DNA of 7,571 nucleotides from an uncultured Coriobacteriaceae bacterium (GTDB lineage: Bacteria > Actinomycetota > Coriobacteriia > Coriobacteriales > Eggerthellaceae): contig URQU01000071.1 of assembly GCA_900550055.1 (NCBI GenBank), positions 1-7,571 of the forward strand. Reading direction: 5' to 3'. The notes under the pieces were generated by a model. It was not told the origin of the DNA. It did not search any database and worked only from the letters and a program-made list of their open reading frames with translations. Positions 1 to 5,328 of the stretch are shown here, in pieces. Each line of letters opens with the position of its first letter. The stretch's first letter is position 1. The position numbers were made by a program, and so were the translations under genes.

Positions 1-2
1 GG

Positions 3-30
3 GCGTGCGCGCGGGGCGCCGCGCGCACGC
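3..30. repeat. Perfect 12-bp inverted repeat (GC hairpin)
   Basis: Positions 3-14 are the exact reverse complement of 19-30, with a 4-base loop GGCG, made almost entirely of alternating G and C. No T-run follows. It lies directly before the next hairpin (41-76). It may be part of the 3' end of a transcript that begins left of the window. The left side is cut by the window edge, so no more can be said. Confidence 0.6.
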
Positions 31-40
31 GCGCGCCGAG

Positions 41-77
41 AAGGCCCGCGGGGGGGACCGCCCCCCTGCGGGCCTTT
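41..77 (+). terminator. Probable intrinsic terminator of an upstream gene
   Basis: Positions 41-56 pair with 61-76 over 16 base pairs (one of them G-T, 50 with 67) around the loop ACCG. The stem starts with AAGGCCC and ends with GGGCCTT, followed by only one further T. The very stable GC stem with A-rich foot and T-rich tail is the usual shape of an intrinsic terminator, here probably closing a + strand gene outside the window. The short T-run is a weakness. The stem could also act on the - strand. Confidence 0.6.
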
Positions 78-301
78 GCGCGCTTTGGGGGGAATGAGCC
101 GAACGGACCGCGGAGATCTTTGCGAGTGCTCTATTTTCAGCTTCGAGGATGTCTGGACAGCCGTATCGGTGTCGCGACTTACGTGACATTATGCAAGGAG
201 TTGCGGAACATGCGAGGCTACGGATTTGATAGGGCATCGTTCGCTTGCGGGGTTTTCGATGCATTTAAGTTGCTTTCGCGCTGTATGCGCTCTGTGAAGT
301 C

Positions 302-326
302 AGCTCTGGTATAGGCGGGGCTTTTT
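302..326 (+). terminator. Weak terminator-like hairpin
   Basis: Positions 302-308 can pair with 316-322 (seven pairs, two of them G-T) around a 7-base loop, followed by TTTT at 323-326. The TAG stop of the small open frame 120-314 falls in the loop, so the two could belong together. The stem is short and wobbly, so chance is a real alternative. Confidence 0.25.
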
Positions 327-670
327 GAATTTGGCATGCTTGAGAGGCCCTTGCAGGCCCTCTCCGTTATCGAATTCCGTTTCCTTGCCGGTCATGTACA
401 GCGTACGCTTGCACGTTTGGTACCGGCATTCGTGGTTTTTCGCCCGTTCTGTTGCGGTACCTTTGAGTTTAAGGGACGGTTGCCCGGGCTTGTTTGTTTG
501 CGCGTGCCTTATCCGGTTTGCGTGAACGCTCGGTGGCTGCGTATCTGATAGCGAGGGTGTGCTTTTGGCTTGGTTTGAGGAGATTACGGAAGATAAGCAT
601 TTCGCGTGGGCCTAGTATCGCGTTTAGCTTCTGCCCGGTCCATGCTGCAGTTGGTTTTGCGGTCGGTTCT

Positions 671-733
671 ATGCCTGGCATTTCCGGTGATACACTTCTG
701 GATGATGCATAATTGGCATCCATTTTTGGATGC
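671..733. promoter_or_regulatory. Palindrome cluster upstream of tsaC
   Basis: Two palindromes sit close before the gene: 671-681 (ATGCC-T-GGCAT, perfect) and 716-733 (GCATCCA-TTTT-TGGATGC, seven pairs). Between them GATGC at 704-708 can pair with GCATC at 716-720, which would exclude the second hairpin. CATAAT at 708-713 is a fair -10 box, though no good -35 lies 16-18 bases upstream. The arrangement could be an operator around the tsaC promoter or a small leader structure. Function is inferred only from position. Confidence 0.3.
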
Positions 734-755
734 TTTGTAGATATCGGGGGTTTAG

Positions 756-1364
756 ATGGCTGTGGTATCGGATACCTTGGAGGATGTTGCGTTAGCTTTG
801 GTCGACGGTCGAGCTTGCATATTCCCGACCGATACCGTGTATGGCGTGGGAATTGCGGTTCATGCAGCTGCTGGCCCCGCAATTCTCTTTGATGTTAAGC
901 GGAGGGATGCGGGTAAGCCTATCGCTTGGCTTGTCGGGTCGATTGATGACCTGCAACGGTATGGCAAGAATCTACCTCCAGCTGCCTGCGCACTTGCTCG
1001 GCGGTTTTGGCCGGGCGCCCTTACTCTTATCGTTGAGGCTTCAGATGCGGTACCGGCATCTTATGCATCGGAGTCGGGGTCAATTGGGTTACGCATGCCT
1101 GCAAACGAGACGACGCTTGCCTTGATTCGTCGGACAGGAAGCCCGCTTGCCACGACGTCTGCCAACATCAGCGGTAGAGCCGCCGTGTCAAGATTCGAGT
1201 CGCTCGACGAGGAGTTGCTTGCAAATGTGGGGTGTGCCTTGCGAGACCCCGTTGAATCGTCGCACAGCGGGGTCGCCTCTACGGTCATCGACTGTACAGG
1301 CGGTGGCTTGACGTTGGTTCGGGAAGGCGGAATTCCTTTTCAGGACCTAACATTCCAATCATAA
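756..1364 (+). CDS. tsaC: L-threonylcarbamoyladenylate synthase (TsaC/YrdC/Sua5 family)
   Basis: Makes threonylcarbamoyl-AMP from threonine, bicarbonate and ATP, the first step of the t6A37 modification of ANN-decoding tRNAs in the cytoplasm. The 202 residues cover one YrdC domain. Visible motifs are FPTDTVYG (23-30), KRRDAGKP (48-55), FWPGALT (84-90), SIGLRMP (109-115), SPLATTSANISG (129-140) and the C-terminal STVID with LVREGGI (175-193). The length fits the short TsaC/YrdC type; the extra C-terminal domain of long Sua5 proteins is absent. The ATG follows a GGGGG stretch (746-750) at 5 bases. Codon use differs from the genes downstream: it contains at least eight TTA, CTA or TCA codons (for example Leu13, Leu73, Leu112, Ser96). 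The paralogue YciO is a less likely identity because the KxRxxxKP and SAN motifs are intact. Confidence 0.93.
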   Translation: MAVVSDTLEDVALALVDGRACIFPTDTVYGVGIAVHAAAGPAILFDVKRRDAGKPIAWLVGSIDDLQRYGKNLPPAACALARRFWPGALTLIVEASDAVPASYASESGSIGLRMPANETTLALIRRTGSPLATTSANISGRAAVSRFESLDEELLANVGCALRDPVESSHSGVASTVIDCTGGGLTLVREGGIPFQDLTFQS

Positions 1365-1457
1365 GGATTGCGTGGGTAATGCTTTTGAGAGGGCGTGCCA
1401 AGAGATGCGGGTGTACCATCAGCTTTGCAGGCATCTATCAGTGGAAGGCGTACATAC

Positions 1458-1895
1458 ATGAACATCAGCATTGCAAGCGACCATGCAGGTTTTGATCAGA
1501 AGCAGTTGCTGGCTGCATATTTGAAGGAGCTTGGTCATACCGTCATCGATCGTGGGCCGGATTGCGACGACCGCGTTGATTATCCGGATTACGCGGAGGC
1601 TGTTGCGCATGACGTTGTCAACGGCGAGGCTGAACGCGGGGTTTTGGTGTGCGGCACCGGCATTGGTATGGCTATCGCCGCAAACAAGGTTGACGGAATC
1701 CGTGCGGCAAATATCGTATCCCCCGCCTTCGCTGCGTTGTGCCGCGAGCACAATGACGCAAACGTCATCACTCTTTCGGGTCGTTTCGTCGACCTGTCCG
1801 CTAACAAGGAGATTTTGAGGGCGTTCCTTTCCACTGAGTTCGGCGGAGGACGCCATGCGGGCCGTGTCGAGAAGATCATGGCACTTGAGAAATAA
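1458..1895 (+). CDS. rpiB: Ribose-5-phosphate isomerase B
   Basis: Interconverts ribulose-5-phosphate and ribose-5-phosphate in the non-oxidative pentose phosphate pathway. The 145-residue length is normal for RpiB. It shows SDHAG (7-11), the active-site loop CGTGIGMAIAANK (65-77) with Cys65 as the probable catalytic base, the REHNDANV segment (96-103) with His98, SGR (107-109) and GGRHAGRVEKI (130-140), which binds the phosphate in this family. The cysteine marks it as the E. coli/plant-like type rather than the mycobacterial type that uses a glutamate. I chose ATG 1458 because GGAAGG (1443-1448) lies 9 bases upstream and the family motif begins at once; a GTG at 1395 would add 21 unrelated residues with poor initiation signals. 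It lies 93 bp after tsaC and is closed by a terminator. The related LacA/LacB sugar isomerases are less likely in this gene context. Confidence 0.93.
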   Translation: MNISIASDHAGFDQKQLLAAYLKELGHTVIDRGPDCDDRVDYPDYAEAVAHDVVNGEAERGVLVCGTGIGMAIAANKVDGIRAANIVSPAFAALCREHNDANVITLSGRFVDLSANKEILRAFLSTEFGGGRHAGRVEKIMALEK

Positions 1896-1923
1896 CAAGG
1901 TAATCCGCGATTTTGTTTAACGC

Positions 1924-1951
1924 AAACGGTCGGCTATTCGCCGGCCGTTTT
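1924..1951 (+). terminator. Intrinsic terminator after rpiB
   Basis: Positions 1924-1934 pair with 1940-1950 (eleven pairs, one G-T at 1930 with 1944) around the loop TATTC. The stem runs into TTTTCCGTTT. It begins 28 bases after the rpiB stop and separates tsaC-rpiB from glyA. Confidence 0.8.
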
Positions 1952-1993
1952 CCGTTTAAGGCCGTTTCGTTACCGGATGATTGCGAGGATGTG

Positions 1994-2028
1994 CATACCC
2001 TGTGGGTTCCTGCGGTATGTGCTAGAGT
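1994..2028 (+). promoter_or_regulatory. Probable glyA promoter with overlapping inverted repeat
   Basis: TGC-TAGAGT at 2020-2028 resembles an extended -10 element; a -35 match at the expected distance is poor. Just upstream CATACC (1994-1999) and GGTATG (2014-2019) form an inverted repeat with a 14-base centre, placed where a repressor would cover the promoter. A promoter is expected here because a terminator lies between rpiB and glyA. No glycine or other riboswitch was recognised in the leader. Confidence 0.4.
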
Positions 2029-2065
2029 ACGCTTGTAACGATTATTCAAAAGGAAGGGTGTCCTC

Positions 2066-3322
2066 ATGGCAATCGATCATGTGAAGCAAACCGATCCGGA
2101 AGTGGCAAGTGCGCTCGGGCAAGAGCTGTCTCGTCAGCGTTCCTCCGTCGAGCTGATCGCATCGGAGAACTTCACGTCTCAAGCTGTGATGGAGGCCATG
2201 GGCAGTGTTCTCACGAACAAGTACGCCGAAGGTTTGCCGGGCAAGCGCTACTACGGTGGTTGCGAGAAGGTCGATATCGTTGAGAACCTTGCACGCGAGC
2301 GCGCTTGCAAGCTGTATGGTGCAAAGTTTGCGAACGTCCAGCCGCACTCCGGCGCAAATGCCAACCTCGCTGCATATTTCGCCACGGTGAAGCCGGGTGA
2401 TACGGTTATGGGCATGAGCCTGGATAACGGCGGCCACCTGACCCATGGCAGCCCGGCGAACTTCTCCGGCAAGCTGTACAACGTCGTTTCTTATGGCGTT
2501 GATCCCGAAACCGAGACCATCGATTACGACGAGATGGAGAAGCTGGCGAAAGAGCATCAGCCTAAGCTGATCGTCGGCGGTGCCTCTGCCTACCCGCGTA
2601 TCATCGACTTCGAGCGCATGGCAGAAATCGCCCATGAGGTCGGTGCTTACCTTATGATCGACATGGCCCATATCGCCGGCCTGGTTGCTACGGGCGCTCA
2701 TCCTTCTCCGGTCCCCTATGCCGATATCGTGACGTCCACCAGCCATAAGACCCTTCGTGGCCCGCGCGGTGGCTTCATTCTCACGAACAACGAGGATCTG
2801 TTCAAGAAGATCAACTCCGCTGTGTTCCCGGGCAGCCAGGGCGGTCCGCTTATGCACGTTATCGCCGGTAAGGCCGTTGCCTTTGGCGAAGCGTTGCAGC
2901 CGTCTTTCAAGGAGTACATCGACCATGTGGTGGAGAACGCTGCTGCAATGGGCCAGGGCATGACCGACGGTGGCCTTCGCCTGGTGTCCGGCGGAACGGA
3001 CAACCATTTGTGCTTGGTCGACCTGACTCCTGCCGACGTCACCGGCAAGGATGCCGAGAAGCTTCTGGAGAGCGTTGGCCTCACGGTGAACAAGAACACC
3101 ATCCCCAACGAACAGCGCAGCCCGTTCGTTGCCAGCGGTATCCGCGTGGGCAGCGCCGCCGCCACCAGCCGTGGGTTCACCAAGGAGGACTTCTACGAGG
3201 TGGGCGAGTGCATCGCTGCAACCGTGTTCAACGCTGCAGACGAAGCGAAGCTGGCTGATATCAAGAAGAAGATCGACGCCATGCTGGAGAAGCACCCGCT
3301 GTATCCGGGCTTGGAGTACTAG
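2066..3322 (+). CDS. glyA: Serine hydroxymethyltransferase
   Basis: PLP enzyme that converts serine and tetrahydrofolate into glycine and 5,10-methylene-tetrahydrofolate, the main one-carbon source for thymidylate, purine and methionine synthesis. The 418 residues match the family length. Visible are SENFTS (33-38), YAEGLPGKRYYGG (53-65), GGHLTHG (122-128) with the PLP-stacking His124, DMAH (199-202) with the Asp199 that contacts the pyridine nitrogen, and TSTSHKTLRGPRGG (223-236) with the Schiff-base Lys228. Arg360 in SGIR should bind the substrate carboxylate. Directly after it the usual GTPA reads GSAA (362-365), so the proline is lost. ATG 2066 follows AAAGGAAGG with 8 bases spacing. Leu and Ser codons TTA, CTA and TCA are entirely absent, as expected of a highly expressed gene. 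Its product and the dUMP made by the next gene are both substrates of thymidylate synthase. Confidence 0.97.
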   Translation: MAIDHVKQTDPEVASALGQELSRQRSSVELIASENFTSQAVMEAMGSVLTNKYAEGLPGKRYYGGCEKVDIVENLARERACKLYGAKFANVQPHSGANANLAAYFATVKPGDTVMGMSLDNGGHLTHGSPANFSGKLYNVVSYGVDPETETIDYDEMEKLAKEHQPKLIVGGASAYPRIIDFERMAEIAHEVGAYLMIDMAHIAGLVATGAHPSPVPYADIVTSTSHKTLRGPRGGFILTNNEDLFKKINSAVFPGSQGGPLMHVIAGKAVAFGEALQPSFKEYIDHVVENAAAMGQGMTDGGLRLVSGGTDNHLCLVDLTPADVTGKDAEKLLESVGLTVNKNTIPNEQRSPFVASGIRVGSAAATSRGFTKEDFYEVGECIAATVFNAADEAKLADIKKKIDAMLEKHPLYPGLEY

Positions 3323-3333
3323 CAATCACCAAA

Positions 3334-3342
3334 TGGTATAAA
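3334..3342 (+). promoter_or_regulatory. Candidate extended -10 promoter for comEB
   Basis: TGG-TATAAA is a near-ideal extended -10 element, 12 bases after the glyA stop. The only -35-like match, TTGGAG at 3311-3316, is 20 bases away, which is too far for a good promoter. Transcription would start at about 3349, inside the following hairpin, which argues against it. comEB may instead be read through from glyA. Confidence 0.3.
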
Positions 3343-3346
3343 CCGG

Positions 3347-3375
3347 CGGCCGGGCAAGGTGTCCTTGCTCGGCCG
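3347..3375 (+). other. Strong hairpin between glyA and comEB
   Basis: Positions 3347-3359 pair with 3363-3375 (thirteen pairs, one G-T) around a 3-base loop TGT. There is no T-run after it (TTCGTG), so it is not a standard intrinsic terminator. It could weaken read-through from glyA, or protect the 3' end of the glyA message after processing. It lies 15 bases before the comEB ribosome binding site (GGAGAAGG, 3391-3398), leaving that site free. Confidence 0.5.
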
Positions 3376-3401
3376 TTCGTGCATGGAAGGGGAGAAGGCC
3401 G

Positions 3402-3887
3402 ATGCCTGGAAGCACTGATCGTCGTCCGAGTTGGGACGAGTATTTCATGACGCTTGCCAACGAGGTCGCTACGCGCACCACGTGCCTTCGCCGCGCCGTG
3501 GGCGCGATCATCGTCAAAGATCGCAGGATCCTTGCCACGGGCTATAACGGTGTGCCTACAGGGTTGGCGCATTGTGCGGAAACAGGTTGTCTGCGACAGC
3601 AATTGAGCGTGCCCAGCGGTCAGCGCCATGAGATTTGTCGAGGGCTGCATGCAGAGCAGAATGCGATCATCCAGGCGGCGCGTTACGGAATCAATATCAC
3701 GGGCGCCTCGATCTACATAACCACCCAGCCATGCGTGGTATGCGCGAAGATGCTCATCAATGCCGATATCGAGGAAATCATCTACTCAAACCCTTACCCG
3801 GATGAATTGGCTATGTCCATGCTGCGCGAGGCAGGCATCAAGCTGCGCGTTTACGATGACGCTATGCAAAATAATGCAAATGCATAA
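3402..3887 (+). CDS. comEB: dCMP deaminase (ComEB-type)
   Basis: Zinc enzyme that deaminates dCMP to dUMP, the precursor of dTMP. The 161 residues carry the deoxycytidylate deaminase pattern: RPSWDEYFM (8-16), TGYNG (46-50), AHCAETGC (56-63) and CRGLHAEQNAI (79-89), with zinc ligand His83 and proton-shuttle Glu85. TTQPCVVCAK (107-116) supplies the other two zinc ligands, Cys111 and Cys114. The N-terminal WDEYFM and the insert between TGYNG and HAE set it apart from plain cytidine deaminases and from tRNA adenosine deaminase TadA. GGAGAAGG ends 3 bases before ATG 3402 and GGAAGG (3385-3390) lies 11 bases upstream, so initiation there is plausible; no other in-frame start fits the family. It lies 79 bp behind glyA. 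Whether it is allosterically controlled by dCTP/dTTP, as known for some family members, cannot be read from the sequence. The name ComEB comes from its position in the Bacillus comE operon and says nothing about competence here. Confidence 0.92.
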   Translation: MPGSTDRRPSWDEYFMTLANEVATRTTCLRRAVGAIIVKDRRILATGYNGVPTGLAHCAETGCLRQQLSVPSGQRHEICRGLHAEQNAIIQAARYGINITGASIYITTQPCVVCAKMLINADIEEIIYSNPYPDELAMSMLREAGIKLRVYDDAMQNNANA

Positions 3888-4094
3888 AAACCGAACACTA
3901 TCACGATTTTGTTAATAAGTGAAAAAGTAGAACAGGGTAAATAGTAAGCGAAATCGAATAAAATTACGCCGTTTGCCAACGTTTTGTGGCGATTGCGGAG
4001 TTTAGAGGGGGCTTGAGTGGTTCTACGTTATCATTAGCTCTGGTTTTTTATGCGGGAATCTTGATTAACGAAAGGTTTGGGTGAAACGCAGGTA
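3888..4094 (+). promoter_or_regulatory. A+T-rich gap, probable atp operon promoter region
   Basis: The first 80 bases are roughly two thirds A+T by eye, in sharp contrast to the flanking genes, as expected of a promoter region. TTGCCA at 3973-3978 matches the -35 box at five of six positions, but nothing close to TATAAT lies 16-18 bases on (GGAGTT is the best). TTGTTA at 3909-3914 is a second, weaker candidate. No terminator for comEB with a clear stem and T-run is visible. I therefore infer a promoter here from composition and operon logic but cannot place it. Confidence 0.4.
4013..4084 (+). CDS. Possible 23-codon membrane ORF ahead of atpI
   Basis: A TTG-started frame ends at TGA 4082-4084. 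Its 23 residues hold one hydrophobic segment (STLSLALVFYAGILI, 4-18) followed by NERFG. A purine-rich AGAGGGGG (4004-4011) lies directly upstream; counted from GAGG (4005-4008) the spacing is 4 bases, which is short. The frame is open upstream to 3962, so GTG 3986 could also start it, but without a ribosome binding site. The hydrophobic helix plus charged end is reminiscent of one arm of a small AtpZ/AtpI protein, and the stop lies 10 bases before the atpI-like ATG in another frame. It may be a coupled micro-protein, a remnant, or chance. Confidence 0.2.
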   Translation: MSGSTLSLALVFYAGILINERFG

Positions 4095-4376
4095 ATGGTT
4101 GCTGCCATCCTTATCGGTGCCATAACCGGCTTTGTCGGCTTTCTGCCGTTGTTCGCGGCTCTGCGTTTGGCTCGGAAGCATCCTTCGGTATCGATCGCCA
4201 ATGCGGCGCTTTACGGCCTAGGCGGCACGTTCGTGTCTCTTGTTGTCGTTGCGGTGGCGTTGATCGTATGCGCGCTCGTCGCGCGTCCGTCGGTGTTTTC
4301 CTTCGGCATGGCCGAAATCGTTTCGCTTATCGTTTGTACCGCAGTCTACGTGTGGCGTAAAAACGTGGCACGGTAA
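4095..4376 (+). CDS. Small membrane protein, AtpI-like
   Basis: A 93-residue, very hydrophobic protein with three likely membrane segments (about 2-23, 39-62 and 67-86), a basic loop ARKHP (26-30) and a basic C-terminus WRKNVAR (87-93). It lies directly before atpB, where AtpI (UncI) is normally found; AtpI is an accessory factor of ATP synthase assembly, implicated in c-ring formation and in Mg2+ supply. AtpI proteins usually have about 120-130 residues and four membrane segments, so this one is short, and I see no decisive family motif. Identity therefore rests on position and topology. ATG 4095 and an in-frame TTG at 4077 are both possible; both have weak ribosome binding sites, and an upstream in-frame TGA (4062-4064) rules out earlier starts. 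The stop is 39 bp from atpB. Confidence 0.6.
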   Translation: MVAAILIGAITGFVGFLPLFAALRLARKHPSVSIANAALYGLGGTFVSLVVVAVALIVCALVARPSVFSFGMAEIVSLIVCTAVYVWRKNVAR

Positions 4377-4415
4377 TGTTGGTTTCGTTAATTGGAAAGG
4401 CTGGGATGATCTGAG

Positions 4416-5204
4416 ATGGGCGAGGCGCTCAACAAGTTCGTCGAAGAGGCACGGCACCTCTCCGAAACTTTCGATTCCCACACCGTATTCTCTATCGGTG
4501 GTTGGGACATCAGCCAGTACACGCTGTACATGTTCTTCATTTTGGCGTTGGTGCTGATGGTTGTTCTGATCGGAGGCCGCAAGCTTCAGCTGGTCCCGAA
4601 GAACAAGTTCCTGAACACCGTCGAGTATGGCTACGATTTCGTGAACACGAGCATCGGCCAGGACGTTATCGGCGAGGGTTTCAAGAAGCACATCCCGTTT
4701 TTGTGCACGCTGTTCTTCTTCATCCTCATCGCTAACGTTGTGGGTCTGATCCCGGGCGCGAAGGCCACCACGGGCACCATCTCCATCACGTGGGCGCTGG
4801 CTGCCATCTCGTTCGTGTACTTCAACTTCTATGGTCTGAAGACGCTGGGCGTGTTCGGCTACATCAAGAGTCTGGTACCCTCCGGCGTTCCCGCTCCTAT
4901 GGTTCCGATCATCTGGTTCCTGGAGTTCTTCTCCATGGTTATCCGCGTTCTGACGCTGGCCGTTCGTCTTTACGGCAACATGTTGGCAGGCCATATGGTT
5001 CTGGCCGTGTTCTCTTTGGCAACCACCGTGTTCCTGCAGCAGGCTGTTTTCAGCATGGACTTCGTTACCGCGCTGCCTGCTGTCGCATGGTTCGTTTTGC
5101 TGGTCCTCATGTATGCGATGGAGTGCCTGGTGGCGTTCCTTCAGGCGTACGTGTTCACCATTCTGTCCGCTTCCTACATCGGCATGGCGGTTCATCCCCA
5201 CTGA
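4416..5204 (+). CDS. atpB: ATP synthase F0 subunit a
   Basis: Stator subunit of F0 that forms the two half-channels for protons beside the c-ring in the cytoplasmic membrane. The 262 residues have the normal length and five to six membrane segments (first at about 35-53, then 94-113, 122-140, 162-182, 190-212 and 220-256). LAVRLYGNMLAGH (181-193) contains Arg184, equivalent to the essential Arg210 of E. coli. LQAYVFTIL (242-250) contains Gln243, equivalent to Gln252. Relative to these, His193 takes the place of E. coli Glu219 and Glu236 that of His245, the mirrored arrangement known from other ATP synthases. IRV (176-178) stands where many relatives have a proline after the arginine. An in-frame TGA at 4407-4409 rules out an earlier start. 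The ribosome binding site is weak (GGGA, 4403-4406, 9 bases upstream; GGAAAGG further up). Confidence 0.97.
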   Translation: MGEALNKFVEEARHLSETFDSHTVFSIGGWDISQYTLYMFFILALVLMVVLIGGRKLQLVPKNKFLNTVEYGYDFVNTSIGQDVIGEGFKKHIPFLCTLFFFILIANVVGLIPGAKATTGTISITWALAAISFVYFNFYGLKTLGVFGYIKSLVPSGVPAPMVPIIWFLEFFSMVIRVLTLAVRLYGNMLAGHMVLAVFSLATTVFLQQAVFSMDFVTALPAVAWFVLLVLMYAMECLVAFLQAYVFTILSASYIGMAVHPH

Positions 5205-5214
5205 TGTGCGGACC

Positions 5215-5230
5215 GGCGGCGCAAGCCGCC
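5215..5230 (+). other. GNRA-capped hairpin between atpB and atpE
   Basis: GGCGGC (5215-5220) and GCCGCC (5225-5230) form a perfect 6-bp GC stem closed by the loop GCAA, a stable GNRA tetraloop. It starts 10 bases after the atpB stop. No T-run follows, so it is not a terminator. Many copies of subunit c are needed per enzyme, so a stabilising or processing element upstream of atpE would make sense; this role is inferred. Confidence 0.5.
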
Positions 5231-5251
5231 ACCTGTTCTGTTTGGCACCAC

Positions 5252-5273
5252 AGCTGACATAAATAGATCAGCT
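5252..5273 (+). repeat. Inverted repeat upstream of atpE
   Basis: AGCTGA (5252-5257) and TCAGCT (5268-5273) flank a 10-base A+T-rich centre. Together with the hairpin at 5215-5230 it makes a structured leader of 124 bases before atpE, much longer than the other gaps within the operon. TTGGCA (5242-5247) and TAGATC (5264-5269) at 16 bases spacing could be a weak internal promoter. Confidence 0.3.
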
Positions 5274-5316
5274 TGGGCATATTGGCATGAGCGCGGAGAA
5301 GGCTCCGGGTTCAACG

Positions 5317-5323
5317 AAGGAGG
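5317..5323 (+). promoter_or_regulatory. Consensus ribosome binding site of atpE
   Basis: AAGGAGG, fully complementary to the 16S rRNA tail, 5 bases before ATG 5329. It decides the start against the in-frame ATG 5287, and fits the need for high translation of subunit c. Confidence 0.9.
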
Positions 5324-5328
5324 TAATT

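Larger units (their letters stand above)
78..755. other. Long stretch without a supportable gene
   Basis: About 680 bases between the left terminator and tsaC. The + strand is visibly rich in G and T. Short open frames exist (120-314, 336-548, 494-712), but none gives a protein I recognise, and most lack a ribosome binding site. I see no tRNA (no GTTCGANNC arm with matching stems), rRNA, riboswitch or tandem repeat. Local structures are a terminator-like hairpin at 302-326, a bulged GC hairpin at 342-364 (GAGAGG with CCTCTC) without T-run, and the palindromes at 671-733. It may be a long leader, a decayed gene, or the site of a lineage-specific RNA; the sequence does not decide between these. 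Confidence 0.6.

Noticed and set aside
342..364. GAGAGG/CCTCTC hairpin as a terminator
   Set aside because: The stem has a bulge and is followed by CGTTATCG, with no T-run.
469..882. Reverse-strand 137-codon frame over the left gap and tsaC
   Set aside because: Proline- and arginine-rich translation without recognisable motif, running into the clearly coding tsaC on the other strand.
419..1061. Repeated 11-mer GGTACCGGCAT at 419-429 and in tsaC near 1050
   Set aside because: Only two copies with unrelated flanks, one inside a coding region; chance is the simplest explanation.
1395..1457. Earlier GTG start for rpiB adding 21 residues
   Set aside because: The extension is outside the RpiB family length and has poor ribosome binding spacing, while ATG 1458 has GGAAGG at 9 bases.
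2042..3325. A reverse-strand open frame of 427 codons lying over glyA, with similar ones over atpB (4218-5201), atpF (5531-6148), atpH (6249-6746) and atpA (6767-7429)
   Set aside because: Its codons are exactly in register with those of the + strand gene, so it is open only because that gene lacks TTA, CTA and TCA codons. The translations show no family motif.
4406..4414. Minimal ATG-ATC-TGA frame just before atpB
   Set aside because: Two codons without a separate ribosome binding site; it may slightly affect initiation but cannot be supported as a feature.
5287..5328. Earlier ATG start for atpE adding 14 residues
   Set aside because: The added residues are polar and absent in c subunits; the perfect AAGGAGG directs initiation to ATG 5329.
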